DNA of 64,000 nucleotides from NCBI GenBank assembly GCA_905197685.1, contig CAJJZS010000002.1, forward strand, positions 124,001-188,000, written 5' to 3'. This DNA is from an uncultured Oscillospiraceae bacterium (GTDB taxonomy: Bacteria > Bacillota > Clostridia > Oscillospirales > Ruminococcaceae). The position numbers and the translations under genes are program-made. Under the pieces are notes generated by a model, which was not told the origin of the DNA, ran no database searches, and saw only the letters and a list, made by a program, of their open reading frames with translations. Within the stretch, counting starts at the first letter, position 1. Every line of letters begins with the position of its first letter. Below are positions 42,693 through 51,584 of this stretch, in pieces.

Positions 42693-43565
42693 CTATTCCC
42701 GATAATCTTCTCGAACAAAGGGCGGCAAAACGGCGCAATCGGTTAAAAGACCGTATTTTTTAGGGTGACGGTAGGCATTTCTGTGAACCTCCGTGCTGCG
42801 ATAGGCGCGAAGCTGTTGTAAATCAAGCTCGGCGATATAAATTCCTTCCTCTTCGCCCGCCTGCAAGATACAGGTATCCCGCGAAGAATCCATATCGGGA
42901 AGGTATGCCACCCCGTCAAAAACGCCGGAGCCCCCGTTACAGTCCGGTACGGTTTTGGGATAATTGCAGGTCGCAATCGCCGTCATATTCTCATACGCTC
43001 TGGCGCGCAGCTGAGAAAGATGGTTTATTTCCATCGGGCAGGCATTGGGAACCAAAATCAGCTCGGCGCCTTTGAGCATTAAAATTCTGGCGCTTTCCGG
43101 AAATTCTCTGTCGTAGCAAATCATCGCGCCGACCTTCACATTGCCGCACGCAGTATCCAGTTCCGCAACATAAAAATCTTCGCCGGGCGTCAGATTTTTT
43201 TCCGCGCCGAAATCGCAGGTATGCACCTTTGCATAGGTTAACTTTCTTTCTCCGAAGCGATCGAACAAAACCAGAGAGTTTCGGGGCGCGTTTTCCCACT
43301 TTTCCAGCAGGGTAACGCCGATTGCCATTTCCAGTTCCCTTGCAAGGCAGCCAAACGCGCGGATAAATTCGCTGTCGGCGCAAATTGCTTCCGTCTTCCA
43401 TTCTTCTGCCGGACGGTCATAAATACGATAACCGTTGCTCCACATTTCGGGAAACAGCGCAATATCCGCTCCTGCTTCTTTTGCCTTTTTACAGCAGAAA
43501 ATTCCTTTTTCCAGATTTTCTTCCAATGTTTTTCCGGGAGCAATTTGCAATAATGCAATTTTCAT
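42693..43565 (-). CDS. Carbon-nitrogen hydrolase (nitrilase superfamily)
   Basis: A 290-residue amidase of the nitrilase superfamily with the full Glu-Lys-Cys triad: Glu40 (LFPEMW), Lys113 (YAKVHTCDFGAEKN), Cys150 (GAMICYDREFPES). The conserved second glutamate region is also present. It hydrolyses a small amide or carbamoyl compound; the DREFPES wording is common in carbamoylputrescine/omega-amidase-like branches, but the substrate is unknown. ATG 43565 has GGGGG upstream. It is adjacent to purB on the same strand, 192 bases downstream of its stop, with a terminator between, so it is a separate unit. Confidence 0.9.
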   Translation of the reverse strand: MKIALLQIAPGKTLEENLEKGIFCCKKAKEAGADIALFPEMWSNGYRIYDRPAEEWKTEAICADSEFIRAFGCLARELEMAIGVTLLEKWENAPRNSLVLFDRFGERKLTYAKVHTCDFGAEKNLTPGEDFYVAELDTACGNVKVGAMICYDREFPESARILMLKGAELILVPNACPMEINHLSQLRARAYENMTAIATCNYPKTVPDCNGGSGVFDGVAYLPDMDSSRDTCILQAGEEEGIYIAELDLQQLRAYRSTEVHRNAYRHPKKYGLLTDCAVLPPFVREDYRE

Positions 43566-43704
43566 TTTTTATTCCCCCTTTCACTTATACCCCAAAAGCG
43601 GCAAAAAGTTGCATTAAAAAGTGCAACAATCACACATTTGCAAAAAATTTCTTTGAAATTTGCCGATTTTAGTTGTTTTTTTGCAGATAAAATGCTTTTT
43701 CTTT

Positions 43705-43735
43705 GCAAAAAGGCGGCACCGAAAAACGATGCCGC
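43705..43735 (-). terminator. Intrinsic terminator of purB
   Basis: Minus-strand GCGGCATCG-TTTTT-CGGTGCCGC hairpin (43713-43735) followed by CTTTTTGC. Confidence 0.85.
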
Positions 43736-43757
43736 TGTTTGCTTCTCAATCAAAAAA

Positions 43758-45191
43758 TTATACGTTCAGTTCTGCGTGTTCCCCGAGAAGCTCTTTATTC
43801 GCTTCCAAAATAGGATAAACACATTCCTCTAAAAAGGCTGTGACCTGAGAAGGCGCGCGTCCTGTAAAGTTAATCGGGTCCAGGATAGAAATAATTTCTT
43901 CTTTTTTCAGGTTGAACAGAGGGTCTGCCACGATGCGGTCGATTAAATCGTTTTCTCCGCCTTCTTCCTTAACAACCCTTGCCGCTGCCTGAGAATGAAC
44001 TCTCAGCTGTTCATGCAGCACCTGTCTGTCTCCGCCTTTTTTTACTGCGGACATCATGATATTTTCGGTTGCCATAAACGGAAGCTCTCTCATCACTCTT
44101 TGGTGGATTACCTTTGGATAAACAACCAGACCGTCGCAGATATTCAGCATGATATTGAGGATAGAATCCACGCCTAAAAATGCTTCCGCTACCGAAATTC
44201 TCTTGTTTGCGGAATCGTCCAGGGTTCTTTCAAACCACTGTGTTCCTGCTGTGATTGCCGGATTCAGCGTATCTACCATTACATATCTTGCCAAAGAGGT
44301 GATACGCTCGCTTCTCATCGGGTTGCGCTTATACGGCATAGCAGAGGAACCGATCTGATTCTTTTCAAACGGCTCTTCCATCTCTTTAAAGTTCTGGAGC
44401 AGGCGCATATCATTGGAGAATTTGCTTGCGGACTGAGCAACTGCGCTGAGATTGGAAAGCACATAGTAGTCAATCTTTCTGGAGTAGGTCTGACCGGAAA
44501 CCGGAACGCAGCTTTCAAATCCCATTTCCCGGGCAATCATCTGCTCTGCCTGTTTGCATTTTTCTTCGTCCCCGCCGAACAGCTCCATAAAGCTTGCCTG
44601 GGTGCCGGTGGTTCCTTTGGAGCCGAGCAGTTTTAAAGATTTGATTCTCGCTTCAATTTCCTGCTCGTCCATCAGCAGCTCGTTCATCCACAGGGTTGCG
44701 CGTTTGCCCACAGTGGTCAGCTGCGCCGGCTGAAGATGTGTGTAGGCAAGGCAGGGCATATCCTTATATTGATCCGCAAATTTTGCGAGCATCGCAATTA
44801 CGTTGAGCAGTTTGCGGCGAACAATCTCCAGACCCTGACGCATGATGATGATGTCGGTGTTGTCGCCGACATAGCAGCTTGTTGCGCCCAGATGGATGAT
44901 TCCCTTTGCGTTGGGACATTCGCAGCCGTAAGCGTAAACATGGCTCATAACGTCATGACGAACCAGTTTTTCCCTTTCTCTTGCAACCTCATAGTTGATA
45001 TTGTCAACATTTGCCTCAAGCTCTGCAATCTGTTCGTCGGTGATATTGATTCCCAGCGCCTTTTCAGCTTTTGCCAGAGCAATCCACAGCTTTCTCCATG
45101 TTTTAAATTTGTTGTCCTGAGAGAAAACATACTGCATCTCTTCGCTTGCATAACGCGAAGAAAACGGGCTTTCATACGCATTGGTACTCAT
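43758..45191 (-). CDS. purB: Adenylosuccinate lyase PurB
   Basis: A 477-residue member of the fumarase/aspartase superfamily. It catalyses two purine steps: SAICAR to AICAR and adenylosuccinate to AMP, each with release of fumarate. The flexible-loop signature SSAMPYKRNPMRSERI (around residue 290) is canonical, with upstream GATSCYVGDNTDIIIMRQ and YTHLQPAQLTTVGKRATLW helping form the active site. Length (477) fits the clade of PurB longer than that of Bacillus. ATG 45191 has TGGAGGA upstream. Separate promoter and terminator make it a monocistronic unit. Confidence 0.95.
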   Translation of the reverse strand: MSTNAYESPFSSRYASEEMQYVFSQDNKFKTWRKLWIALAKAEKALGINITDEQIAELEANVDNINYEVAREREKLVRHDVMSHVYAYGCECPNAKGIIHLGATSCYVGDNTDIIIMRQGLEIVRRKLLNVIAMLAKFADQYKDMPCLAYTHLQPAQLTTVGKRATLWMNELLMDEQEIEARIKSLKLLGSKGTTGTQASFMELFGGDEEKCKQAEQMIAREMGFESCVPVSGQTYSRKIDYYVLSNLSAVAQSASKFSNDMRLLQNFKEMEEPFEKNQIGSSAMPYKRNPMRSERITSLARYVMVDTLNPAITAGTQWFERTLDDSANKRISVAEAFLGVDSILNIMLNICDGLVVYPKVIHQRVMRELPFMATENIMMSAVKKGGDRQVLHEQLRVHSQAAARVVKEEGGENDLIDRIVADPLFNLKKEEIISILDPINFTGRAPSQVTAFLEECVYPILEANKELLGEHAELNV

Positions 45192-45251
45192 GATAACATT
45201 CCTCCATCTTATCTGTACAAATAGGACAAGGTCCTTTTTCTTTACCCTTTT

Positions 45252-45280
45252 AGTTTAACAATCTCTATCTGAATTGTCAA
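45252..45280 (-). promoter_or_regulatory. purB promoter
   Basis: Minus strand: TTGACA (45275-45280), 17-bp spacer, TAAACT (45252-45257). About 60 bases of leader follow, with no PurR-type site noticed. Confidence 0.85.
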
Positions 45281-45400
45281 TTCATTTTTTCTTCTCTTTG
45301 GAAAATAAGTTGCTTTCTTTTTCCTTTCGGCAGCGATATTTCCCGGGAAACAGCATTTCTTCGGAAATGCAAATTTTGTAAGCGGAGGCTGACTTTTTAC

Positions 45401-45463
45401 TTGACAAACGGCAAAGGGTGTGTTATTCTTAGTGCAGAAGTTAAGTTAGCAGTAGCTAATTAG
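45401..45463 (+). promoter_or_regulatory. Promoter with inverted repeat for the FeoB-associated gene
   Basis: TTGACA (45401-45406), 17-bp spacer, TATTCT (45424-45429). Just downstream is the inverted repeat AGTTAGC-AGTA-GCTAATT (45444-45461; core TTAGC/GCTAA), which resembles DtxR/IdeR-type metal-repressor boxes. Regulation by iron is an inference. Confidence 0.6.
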
Positions 45464-45504
45464 AATATTTTCACTGATTGTTATATTTTCGGGAGGTAAA
45501 TGTT

Positions 45505-45663
45505 ATGTCCACATGGATTATTGCCGCTATTCTTGTTTTACTGGCAGGACTTGCTGTCAGAAATATTATAAAAAACCGTTCTTCCGGCGGCTGTTCCGGC
45601 TGTTCGGGGTGTTCCGGTTGTTCCGGCTGCTCAAGCTGCCGACATACCGACCGCCAATCTTAA
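45505..45663 (+). CDS. FeoB-associated Cys-rich membrane protein
   Basis: A 52-residue protein with one membrane helix (residues 4-20) and a tail of six evenly spaced cysteines (Cys30, 33, 36, 39, 42, 45) in SGC repeats, typical of the FeoB-associated Cys-rich family found in iron(II) uptake operons. No feoA or feoB lies in this window, so it is an orphan here. ATG 45505 follows GGGAGG at eight bases; an in-frame ATG at 45478 precedes the ribosome site and is not used. A metal-repressor-like inverted repeat in its promoter supports a role in iron handling. It ends before a terminator. Confidence 0.85.
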   Translation: MSTWIIAAILVLLAGLAVRNIIKNRSSGGCSGCSGCSGCSGCSSCRHTDRQS

Positions 45664-45717
45664 ATTTTACAAACTACAAGTATTACTTGATGACCCATTT
45701 TTATTCCTTCTTCTTAC

Positions 45718-45757
45718 AAAACGCTCCCTTTGCCAAAAACGCATTGAGGGAGCGTTT
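45718..45757. terminator. Bidirectional intrinsic terminator
   Basis: AAAACGCTCCCT pairs with AGGGAGCGTTTT across a 16-base loop, between convergent genes ending at 45663 and 45771. Confidence 0.85.
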
Positions 45758-45770
45758 TGTTTGTTTGCCG

Positions 45771-46331
45771 CTATTTCCCGACTGTCTTTGCTTTCCTTGC
45801 AAAAATTCGCTCGTTCAGGCGAACCGAAACTGCCGCAAATAACAAACCGAGCAGCGCGCCGCACAAGACATCGGTCGGAAAATGAACATAGAGATAAAGG
45901 CGGGAAAAGCCAATCAAAACCGCAGCAGCAATCGCTGCTGCCGACCATTTGCCGAACGCTTTGCGATAATGCCAGAAAACGCCCGCGCAGGCAAAGGACG
46001 CCATGGTGTGTCCCGAGGGGAAGGAGTAATCGGATAGGGGCTTTATCAAAAGCTGAAAGCCCTCCACCAAATCATACGGGCGAATCCGCGCAAACAACGG
46101 TTTGAGCAAAAGATTGCCGAACAGCAGACACAAAAACAATCCCCCCAATAAGGAGCTGCCCTGTTTGCGGTACTTTTTGGTGCAAAGCAGCGCAAGGGAG
46201 AGCAAAACAAAAAAGATTCCGCCGTCCCCCAACATGGTGACAATCGGCATCAAAAAGTCAAGCAGCTCCCCTTTGAGGTTTTGCTGAATCCAGTCTAAAA
46301 TAAAAAAATCAATTTTTTCAATCCATTCCAT
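45771..46331 (-). CDS. PAP2-family membrane phosphatase
   Basis: A 186-residue integral membrane phosphatase with about six hydrophobic segments and all three PAP2 motifs: KPLFARIRP (K-x6-RP), SFPSGHTM (PSGH) and SRLYLYVHFPTDV (SR-x5-H-x3-D). The family dephosphorylates membrane lipids such as undecaprenyl diphosphate or phosphatidic acid; with no genomic partner, the exact substrate is open. Start ATG 46331 has AAAGGAAG upstream and is divergent from the helicase gene that begins 80 bases away. Length and motif order are normal. Confidence 0.93.
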   Translation of the reverse strand: MEWIEKIDFFILDWIQQNLKGELLDFLMPIVTMLGDGGIFFVLLSLALLCTKKYRKQGSSLLGGLFLCLLFGNLLLKPLFARIRPYDLVEGFQLLIKPLSDYSFPSGHTMASFACAGVFWHYRKAFGKWSAAAIAAAVLIGFSRLYLYVHFPTDVLCGALLGLLFAAVSVRLNERIFARKAKTVGK

Positions 46332-46410
46332 TTTTTTCTTCCTTTATTTTTCTTTTTCTGCAATTTATGGTATGATAATAGATAATACAATCGGTTGCGG
46401 GGGAAGTTTT

Positions 46411-48870
46411 ATGGGGTTATTTGAAGTTTCTTTATCGGTGCGGGAACTGGTCGAATTTGTTTTGGCGCAGGGGAGCATTGACCGCCGCGGCGGTTCCGAC
46501 CAGTATCAGCGGGCAAACGAGGGCGCGCGGCTGCACCGAAAGCTGCAAAAACAGGCAAAAGAACGGTATAGAGAGGCGTATCGGTCCGAAGTTTCCCTTT
46601 GTAAGGAAACAAAAGAGGACGGGATTTGCTACCGCATTTTCGGGCGGGCGGACGCTGTTTTGCAGGAGGAAAACGGGGTGGTTGTGGAGGAAATTAAAAC
46701 GATAGAAACGCCGCTTTCCTCCGTTTCGGACAATCCCGACTCGGCAGGATACCGACCGCTGCACTGGGCGCAGGCAAAGTGCTACGCCTACCTGCTTTGC
46801 TGCGAACGGCAGCTGACAGAAATCTGCGTTCGGTTAATCTACTGCCAAACCGAAACCGAAGAAACCGTTTCTTTTGTAAAACAATTTTCCTGTCGGGAGT
46901 TGGAAAGCTTTTATGATTCCCTGTTGCAGCGGTATCGACGGTGGGCAAAACGGGAACAGCAGTGGCAGGAGCTGCTTTGTGAAAGCGCAAAGAGTCTTGC
47001 CTTCCCCTTTCCCGAATACCGCAAGGGACAGCGGCAGATGGCTGCTGTGGTATATCGCTGCGCCGTCAATCGTTCGCGCGCTTTCTGCCAGGCTCCCACC
47101 GGAATCGGAAAAACCATCTCCTCGTTATTTCCCGCAGTAAAGGCGATGGGAGAAGAAAAATTATCCCATATTTTTTATCTGACGGCAAAGACATCCACCC
47201 GCGCCGTTGCCGAGGACAGCTTTTTACTGATGGAACAACGCGGTCTGCGCTGCAAGCGCGTTACCCTGACCGCAAAGGAAAAAATCTGCTTTTTGGAAGA
47301 GCCGCTCTGCAATCCCGACGACTGCCCTTATGCCAAAGATTATTATGACCGCGCGCCGGACACAATTTTTCAAATGCTTTCCGAAGAGGATTGTTTTTCC
47401 CGCGAGGTAATCGAACGGTGGGCAAAGAAAGATCGGCTTTGTCCGTTTGAACTGGGACTGGACCTTTCCGTTTGGTGCAACGCGGTAATCTGCGACTACA
47501 ACTACCTGTTTGACCCGGTAGTTTATCTCAAGCGTTTCTTTGATAAAAAGGGAGAATACTGCTTTTTAATCGACGAGGCGCACAATCTGCCCGACCGGGC
47601 AAGGGCGATGTATTCGGCTCAGATAAAAAAATCCGACGCGCTGCTCTGCAAAAAGCTGTGTGATTCCCTGTCAAAGCCGCTGAAAAAATCGGTATCCGAC
47701 CTGAACCAAGTTTTTTTGACGCTGAAAAAGGAATGTCTTTCCGAAGATTCTGCCCGAGAAAAGGAACATTTTTGCTGCAAGGAGGAGATTCCCCAACCGC
47801 TTTTAAAAGCTGCGCGGCATTTTTTGTCCTGCTGTTCGGAATTTTTGGAGGAACGCCGCCGGGCAACACTTCCAAAAACGCTGTTTGATACCGAACCGGA
47901 ACAGAGCGTTCCCAAAGAGTTGTTACAGCTTTATTTTGACATTCGGTTTTTCCTGCAAATTGCCGAATGGTTTGACCGGCGTTTTACCTGTTTTATTTCG
48001 GTAAGCGGCGCGGAGGTAACGGTAAAGCTGCTTTGCCTGGACCCTGCCGAAATGGTGGACCGCAGGCTGAAGCTGGGGCGGTGCGCGGTATTATTTTCTG
48101 CCACCCTTTCCCCTCCTTCCTATTATAAGGCAGTTTTGGGATGCGACGAAACCGATTCCAAAACCAATTCCTATGCGCTCCCCTCTCCTTTTCCGCAGGA
48201 GAATCTGTGTTCGGCAGTCTGCCCGCAAATCAACACCCGCTGGGCAAAGCGAGAGGAGAGTTTGGAGCCGATTGCCCGCATCCTGTACCGAATGACGCAG
48301 GAACGAAAAGGAAACTATCTTGCCTACTTTCCTTCCTATCAATATTTGCAGCAGGAAGCGCAGGTGTTTGCGCGGCTGTTCCCCGAACTGCCGCTGCTGC
48401 TGCAATCGCCCCAGGCAAGCGATGAGGAACGGGAAGAATTTTTGAGGCAGTTTGATTCCCCGCACAGCCAAACCTCCCTGTTAGGGTTTGCCGTATTGGG
48501 CGGAATCTATTCGGAGGGAATTGATTTTAAGGGGGAAAAGCTGCTCGGAACCGCCATCATCGGAACGGGACTGCCCCGCGTGGGCGCGCAGCAGGAAATT
48601 TTAAAAGAATACTATGACAAAAAGTATCAAGCCGGCTTTGACTATGCCTATCGCTACCCCGGAATGAACAAGGTACTGCAAGCTGCCGGTCGGGTTATCC
48701 GCAGCATGGACGACCGCGGTGTGGTCTTATTTTTGGATGACCGATTTTCCCTGCCTGCATACCGCCGCCTGTTTCCGCCGCACTGGAACCATACGGTGAC
48801 TGCCAACAACGAGCAGGAACTCACACAGATTCTTTCCGAATTTTGGAAAGAAAAGAACTGTGGCGAGTAA
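46411..48870 (+). CDS. XPD/DinG-type DNA helicase with N-terminal PD-(D/E)xK nuclease-like domain
   Basis: An 819-residue protein. The first ~160 residues look like a RecB/Cas4-type nuclease domain: GRADAVL...VVVEEIKT (metal-binding Asp and Glu-x-Lys), then QAKCYAYLL. The helicase follows: Walker A APTGIGKT (~229-236), four cysteines for an iron-sulfur cluster (CFLEEPLCNPDDCPY ... CPFEL), DEAH box at ~387 (LIDEAHNLPDRAR), and motif VI QAAGRVIRSMDDRG at ~756. This suits a 5'-3' helicase for DNA repair of the YoaA/DinG family, with a possible nuclease. ATG 46411 has GGGGGAAG upstream; the frame opens at 46372. No neighbour suggests a partner. Confidence 0.88.
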   Translation: MGLFEVSLSVRELVEFVLAQGSIDRRGGSDQYQRANEGARLHRKLQKQAKERYREAYRSEVSLCKETKEDGICYRIFGRADAVLQEENGVVVEEIKTIETPLSSVSDNPDSAGYRPLHWAQAKCYAYLLCCERQLTEICVRLIYCQTETEETVSFVKQFSCRELESFYDSLLQRYRRWAKREQQWQELLCESAKSLAFPFPEYRKGQRQMAAVVYRCAVNRSRAFCQAPTGIGKTISSLFPAVKAMGEEKLSHIFYLTAKTSTRAVAEDSFLLMEQRGLRCKRVTLTAKEKICFLEEPLCNPDDCPYAKDYYDRAPDTIFQMLSEEDCFSREVIERWAKKDRLCPFELGLDLSVWCNAVICDYNYLFDPVVYLKRFFDKKGEYCFLIDEAHNLPDRARAMYSAQIKKSDALLCKKLCDSLSKPLKKSVSDLNQVFLTLKKECLSEDSAREKEHFCCKEEIPQPLLKAARHFLSCCSEFLEERRRATLPKTLFDTEPEQSVPKELLQLYFDIRFFLQIAEWFDRRFTCFISVSGAEVTVKLLCLDPAEMVDRRLKLGRCAVLFSATLSPPSYYKAVLGCDETDSKTNSYALPSPFPQENLCSAVCPQINTRWAKREESLEPIARILYRMTQERKGNYLAYFPSYQYLQQEAQVFARLFPELPLLLQSPQASDEEREEFLRQFDSPHSQTSLLGFAVLGGIYSEGIDFKGEKLLGTAIIGTGLPRVGAQQEILKEYYDKKYQAGFDYAYRYPGMNKVLQAAGRVIRSMDDRGVVLFLDDRFSLPAYRRLFPPHWNHTVTANNEQELTQILSEFWKEKNCGE

Positions 48871-48903
48871 TGCCGCTTTTTTTGCTTTTTATGATAGAAA
48901 ACG

Positions 48904-48934
48904 AGCCACCTTATCCGTCGGGGATATGGTGGCT
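48904..48934 (-). terminator. Probable terminator of asnS
   Basis: Minus-strand AGCCACC pairs with GGTGGCT and inner TATCC with GGATA, then CGTTTTC. The T-run is short, so moderate. Confidence 0.6.
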
Positions 48935-48960
48935 TGTCTTAAATTCATCTGAATCAACGA

Positions 48961-50355
48961 TTAAAATTCTGCGGAACCGGTTGTTCTTGGGAACGGAATG
49001 ACATCGCGGATGTTGCCCACACCGGTGATATACATAATCAGGCGCTCAAATCCCAGACCGTAGCCTGCGTGTTTGGTGCCGCCGTATCTGCGCAAATCCA
49101 GATACCAGGAGTAATCTTCTTCATTCAGTCCCAGTTCGCGGATGCGGTCGAGCAGAACATCATAGCGTTCCTCACGCTGGCTGCCGCCGATGATTTCTCC
49201 GATGCCCGGAACCAGAAGGTCTGCCGCGGCAACGGTTTTGTTGTCATCGTTTAAGCGCATATAGAAGGCTTTGATTTCTTTCGGATAATCGGTAACGAAT
49301 ACCGGCTTTTTGAATACCTGCTCGGTGAGGTATCTTTCATGCTCGGTCTGCAAATCGCAGCCCCAATATACCGGATATTCAAACTCGTCCTTATGTTCTT
49401 CGAGCAGCTTCACCGCTTCGGTGTAAGGCAGGCGGACAAAGTCGGAATTTACAATGTGGTTTAAGCGTTCGAGCAGTCCCTTATCATAGAACTGGTTGAA
49501 GAATGCCATCTCCTGCGGGCAGTTTTCCATTACATAGGAGAGGACATATTTCATCATATCTTCCGCCAGGTTCATCATATCGGTCAGGTCTGCAAAAGCA
49601 ATTTCCGGTTCCATCATCCAAAATTCCGCCGCATGACGGGTGGTATTGGATTTTTCTGCGCGGAAGGTAGGACCGAAGGTGTAGATATTGGAGAATGCCA
49701 TTGCCATACATTCGCCCTCCAGCTGACCGGATACGGTAAGGCTGGTCGGTTTACCGAAAAAGTCCTGTGTATAGTCAATCTTTCCGTCTTCGGTGCGCGG
49801 CGGGTTTTCCGGGTCCAAAGTGGTTACGCGGAACATTTCTCCCGCGCCTTCACAGTCGCTTCCGGTAATCAGCGGGGTGTGAACATAGACAAATCCGCGC
49901 TCGTTAAAGAATTTATGAATTGCAAAAGCCGCTACCGAACGAACGCGAAATACCGCGCTGAAGGTGTTGGTTCTCGGTCTTAAATGAGCGATGGTTCTTA
50001 AAAACTCTACCGAGTGACGCTTTTTCTGAAGCGGGTAATCCGGGGTGGAAAGTCCTTCAATTTCAATCGCGTCTGCGTGTACCTCATACGGCTGTTTTGC
50101 TTCCGGTGTTAAAATCAGCTGTCCTTTTACAACAATGGAAGCACCAACGTTGAGCTTGCTGATTTCATTAAAATTCTCCACCTTGCTATTCTCAAATACC
50201 ACCTGCAAATTCTGGAAGGAAGTACCGTCATTCAATTCGATAAAGCCCAGGTTTTTAGATGTTCGGATGGTTCTGACCCATCCGGCTACAGTCAGCTGTT
50301 TGTCTGCATACTCTTGGGAACTGACTGCTAATGTTCTCAGTTCTACTCTTTGCAT
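48961..50355 (-). CDS. asnS: Asparaginyl-tRNA synthetase
   Basis: Charges tRNA-Asn with asparagine. The 464-residue class IIb synthetase has an N-terminal OB-fold anticodon-binding domain (~18-100, TVAGWVRTIRTSKNLGFIELNDG), class II motif 1 (near FFNERGFVYVHTPLIT), motif 2 with the catalytic Arg (FRAEKSNTTRHAAEFWMMEPE), and motif 3 (GYGLGFERLIMYITG). The wording DGTSFQNLQVVFE and the ending IRDVIPFPRTTGSAEF mark it as AsnS rather than AspS. ATG 50355 has GGAGG upstream. No T-box leader: the specifier and TGGNACCGCG element are absent; a simple hairpin (50381-50404) lies in the leader. Confidence 0.97.
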   Translation of the reverse strand: MQRVELRTLAVSSQEYADKQLTVAGWVRTIRTSKNLGFIELNDGTSFQNLQVVFENSKVENFNEISKLNVGASIVVKGQLILTPEAKQPYEVHADAIEIEGLSTPDYPLQKKRHSVEFLRTIAHLRPRTNTFSAVFRVRSVAAFAIHKFFNERGFVYVHTPLITGSDCEGAGEMFRVTTLDPENPPRTEDGKIDYTQDFFGKPTSLTVSGQLEGECMAMAFSNIYTFGPTFRAEKSNTTRHAAEFWMMEPEIAFADLTDMMNLAEDMMKYVLSYVMENCPQEMAFFNQFYDKGLLERLNHIVNSDFVRLPYTEAVKLLEEHKDEFEYPVYWGCDLQTEHERYLTEQVFKKPVFVTDYPKEIKAFYMRLNDDNKTVAAADLLVPGIGEIIGGSQREERYDVLLDRIRELGLNEEDYSWYLDLRRYGGTKHAGYGLGFERLIMYITGVGNIRDVIPFPRTTGSAEF

Positions 50356-50441
50356 CGTTTTACCTCCATTTAATAGATTGATACCCGCGCAAACGGTCGG
50401 GTATTTTTAAAAATTATGAATCTTCATCCATAATATACCCT

Positions 50442-50470
50442 ATTATAATACGTTTTGACATAATAATCAA
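50442..50470 (-). promoter_or_regulatory. asnS promoter
   Basis: Minus strand: TTGATT (50465-50470), 17-bp spacer, TATAAT (50442-50447). The leader holds hairpin ATACCCG/CGGGTAT (50381-50404). Confidence 0.75.
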
Positions 50471-50510
50471 TCCACTTATCAGACGCTTTTCATAAAAATT
50501 TAGGGAAAGA

Positions 50511-50539
50511 TTGTGTTTTCGCCGCCGATGTGGTAAAAT
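50511..50539 (+). promoter_or_regulatory. Promoter of the 50596 gene
   Basis: TTGTGT (50511-50516), 17-bp spacer, TAAAAT (50534-50539), divergent from the asnS promoter. Confidence 0.65.
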
Positions 50540-50595
50540 AACAGTGTATCTGAAACGCAAAAATCATATTCATATTTGGAAAGGAAGTAATTTCA

Positions 50596-51021
50596 TTGAA
50601 GTGTAATATAAAAAAAGACGTCACTTCCAACGCTTTATACCAGTCGGATTTAGACTGCATCGAGGAAGGGCTGAATCTGCTGGAACAGGACATCAACGGA
50701 TTTTTGGAGCGTAAAAATTTTAAAGAGGTCAGCGAAGAAAACGCGCTGCAAAACCTTGCGCACATCGCCGCTGTCAGAAAGCAGCTGGAGCAAAACCGCC
50801 AGTCGCTGAGCTTAAACGAGCTGAAGGTAATCTACATCGGCTTAAACTTTCTGCGCGATGATCTGGACGCTCCCGCAAAGGACCGCAGTGAAAAGAATCG
50901 CGATTTGACCGACCGCCAAATCATGGACAAAAAACAGGACGTTCGCGCTGCCCGTCAGAAAATCACCGCAGTGTTCACCCGTATGGGCGTAGACATTGCG
51001 GCAACCCTGCGCGGATTCTAA
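50596..51021 (+). CDS. Small helical protein of unknown function
   Basis: A 141-residue soluble, highly charged, probably all-helical protein (LDCIEEGLNLLEQDINGFLERKNFKEVSEENALQNLAHIAAVRKQLEQN) with no recognisable family. It uses TTG at 50596, with AAGGAAG about ten bases upstream; no earlier ATG is in frame and the first internal ATG would remove most of the protein. It has its own promoter at 50511-50539, divergent from asnS, and is followed 137 bases later by another small gene with its own promoter. Codon use is like that of the neighbours, so it is likely genuine. Confidence 0.65.
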   Translation: MKCNIKKDVTSNALYQSDLDCIEEGLNLLEQDINGFLERKNFKEVSEENALQNLAHIAAVRKQLEQNRQSLSLNELKVIYIGLNFLRDDLDAPAKDRSEKNRDLTDRQIMDKKQDVRAARQKITAVFTRMGVDIAATLRGF

Positions 51022-51048
51022 TTTTTTATGTTTCCCCGCTTTTTGGGA

Positions 51049-51077
51049 TTGTGTATTGACGCAAAAAAGAGTATAAT
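51049..51077 (+). promoter_or_regulatory. Promoter of the 51159 gene
   Basis: TTGTGT (51049-51054), 17-bp spacer, TATAAT (51072-51077). Confidence 0.65.
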
Positions 51078-51158
51078 AAAACAGAAGTTAAATTTGTATT
51101 GGGGTAGATTGTTTTGGAAAAATCAAAACGGATTTGCCCTGAGAAAGGATTGAATGAC

Positions 51159-51449
51159 ATGAAAGCAACCGACATTGTAAACAAAGTTGAGCTGGAAGTT
51201 ACCTATGACAGTCTGATTGAATTGATGAGAGCAGGACGCCAGGTAGATTTCGTTCTTCCTGCGCCGGAAACAGACGGCGACGGATACCTGACATGGGATA
51301 CCGAGTACTGGACCACCGTTGACAACAAACGCTTTATCCGCACCTACTCCCTCAACGGACGCGTTCTGCGCGACTCCACCACCCACAACATCTATGACCT
51401 GGAAAATGATTTCCACCCGGACAAAGCGGCTCAAATCCGCATCAGCTAA
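51159..51449 (+). CDS. Small conserved-looking protein of unknown function
   Basis: A 96-residue soluble acidic protein starting MKATDIVNKVELEVTYDSL. It mixes helix (SLIELMRAGRQVDFVLPAP) with beta segments (GYLTWDTEYWTTVDNKRFIRTYSLNGRVLRDSTTHNIYDLEND). I recognise no family. ATG 51159 is chosen because AAAGGA lies nine bases upstream; the open frame reaches back to 51114 without a ribosome site. It has its own promoter and a strong terminator, so it is a single-gene unit next to the structured RNA candidate at 51585. Confidence 0.65.
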   Translation: MKATDIVNKVELEVTYDSLIELMRAGRQVDFVLPAPETDGDGYLTWDTEYWTTVDNKRFIRTYSLNGRVLRDSTTHNIYDLENDFHPDKAAQIRIS

Positions 51450-51460
51450 TTGACTTTGTA

Positions 51461-51490
51461 AAGCAGGACGGTTTTAGCGTCCTGCTTTTT
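51461..51490 (+). terminator. Intrinsic terminator of the 51159 gene
   Basis: AAGCAGGACG pairs with CGTCCTGCTT (51461-51487), followed by T-run. Confidence 0.92.
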
Positions 51491-51584
51491 CTTTTGCACA
51501 ATTTATTTACAAAACGGCAGTTCATTCTTTAAAGCTTGGATATATCCACGCCATATTTTTCCGATATGATATAGATACAGAAAA

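Noticed and set aside
50356..50480. T-box leader before asnS
   Set aside because: No conserved TGGNACCGCG element or specifier loop; only a simple hairpin.
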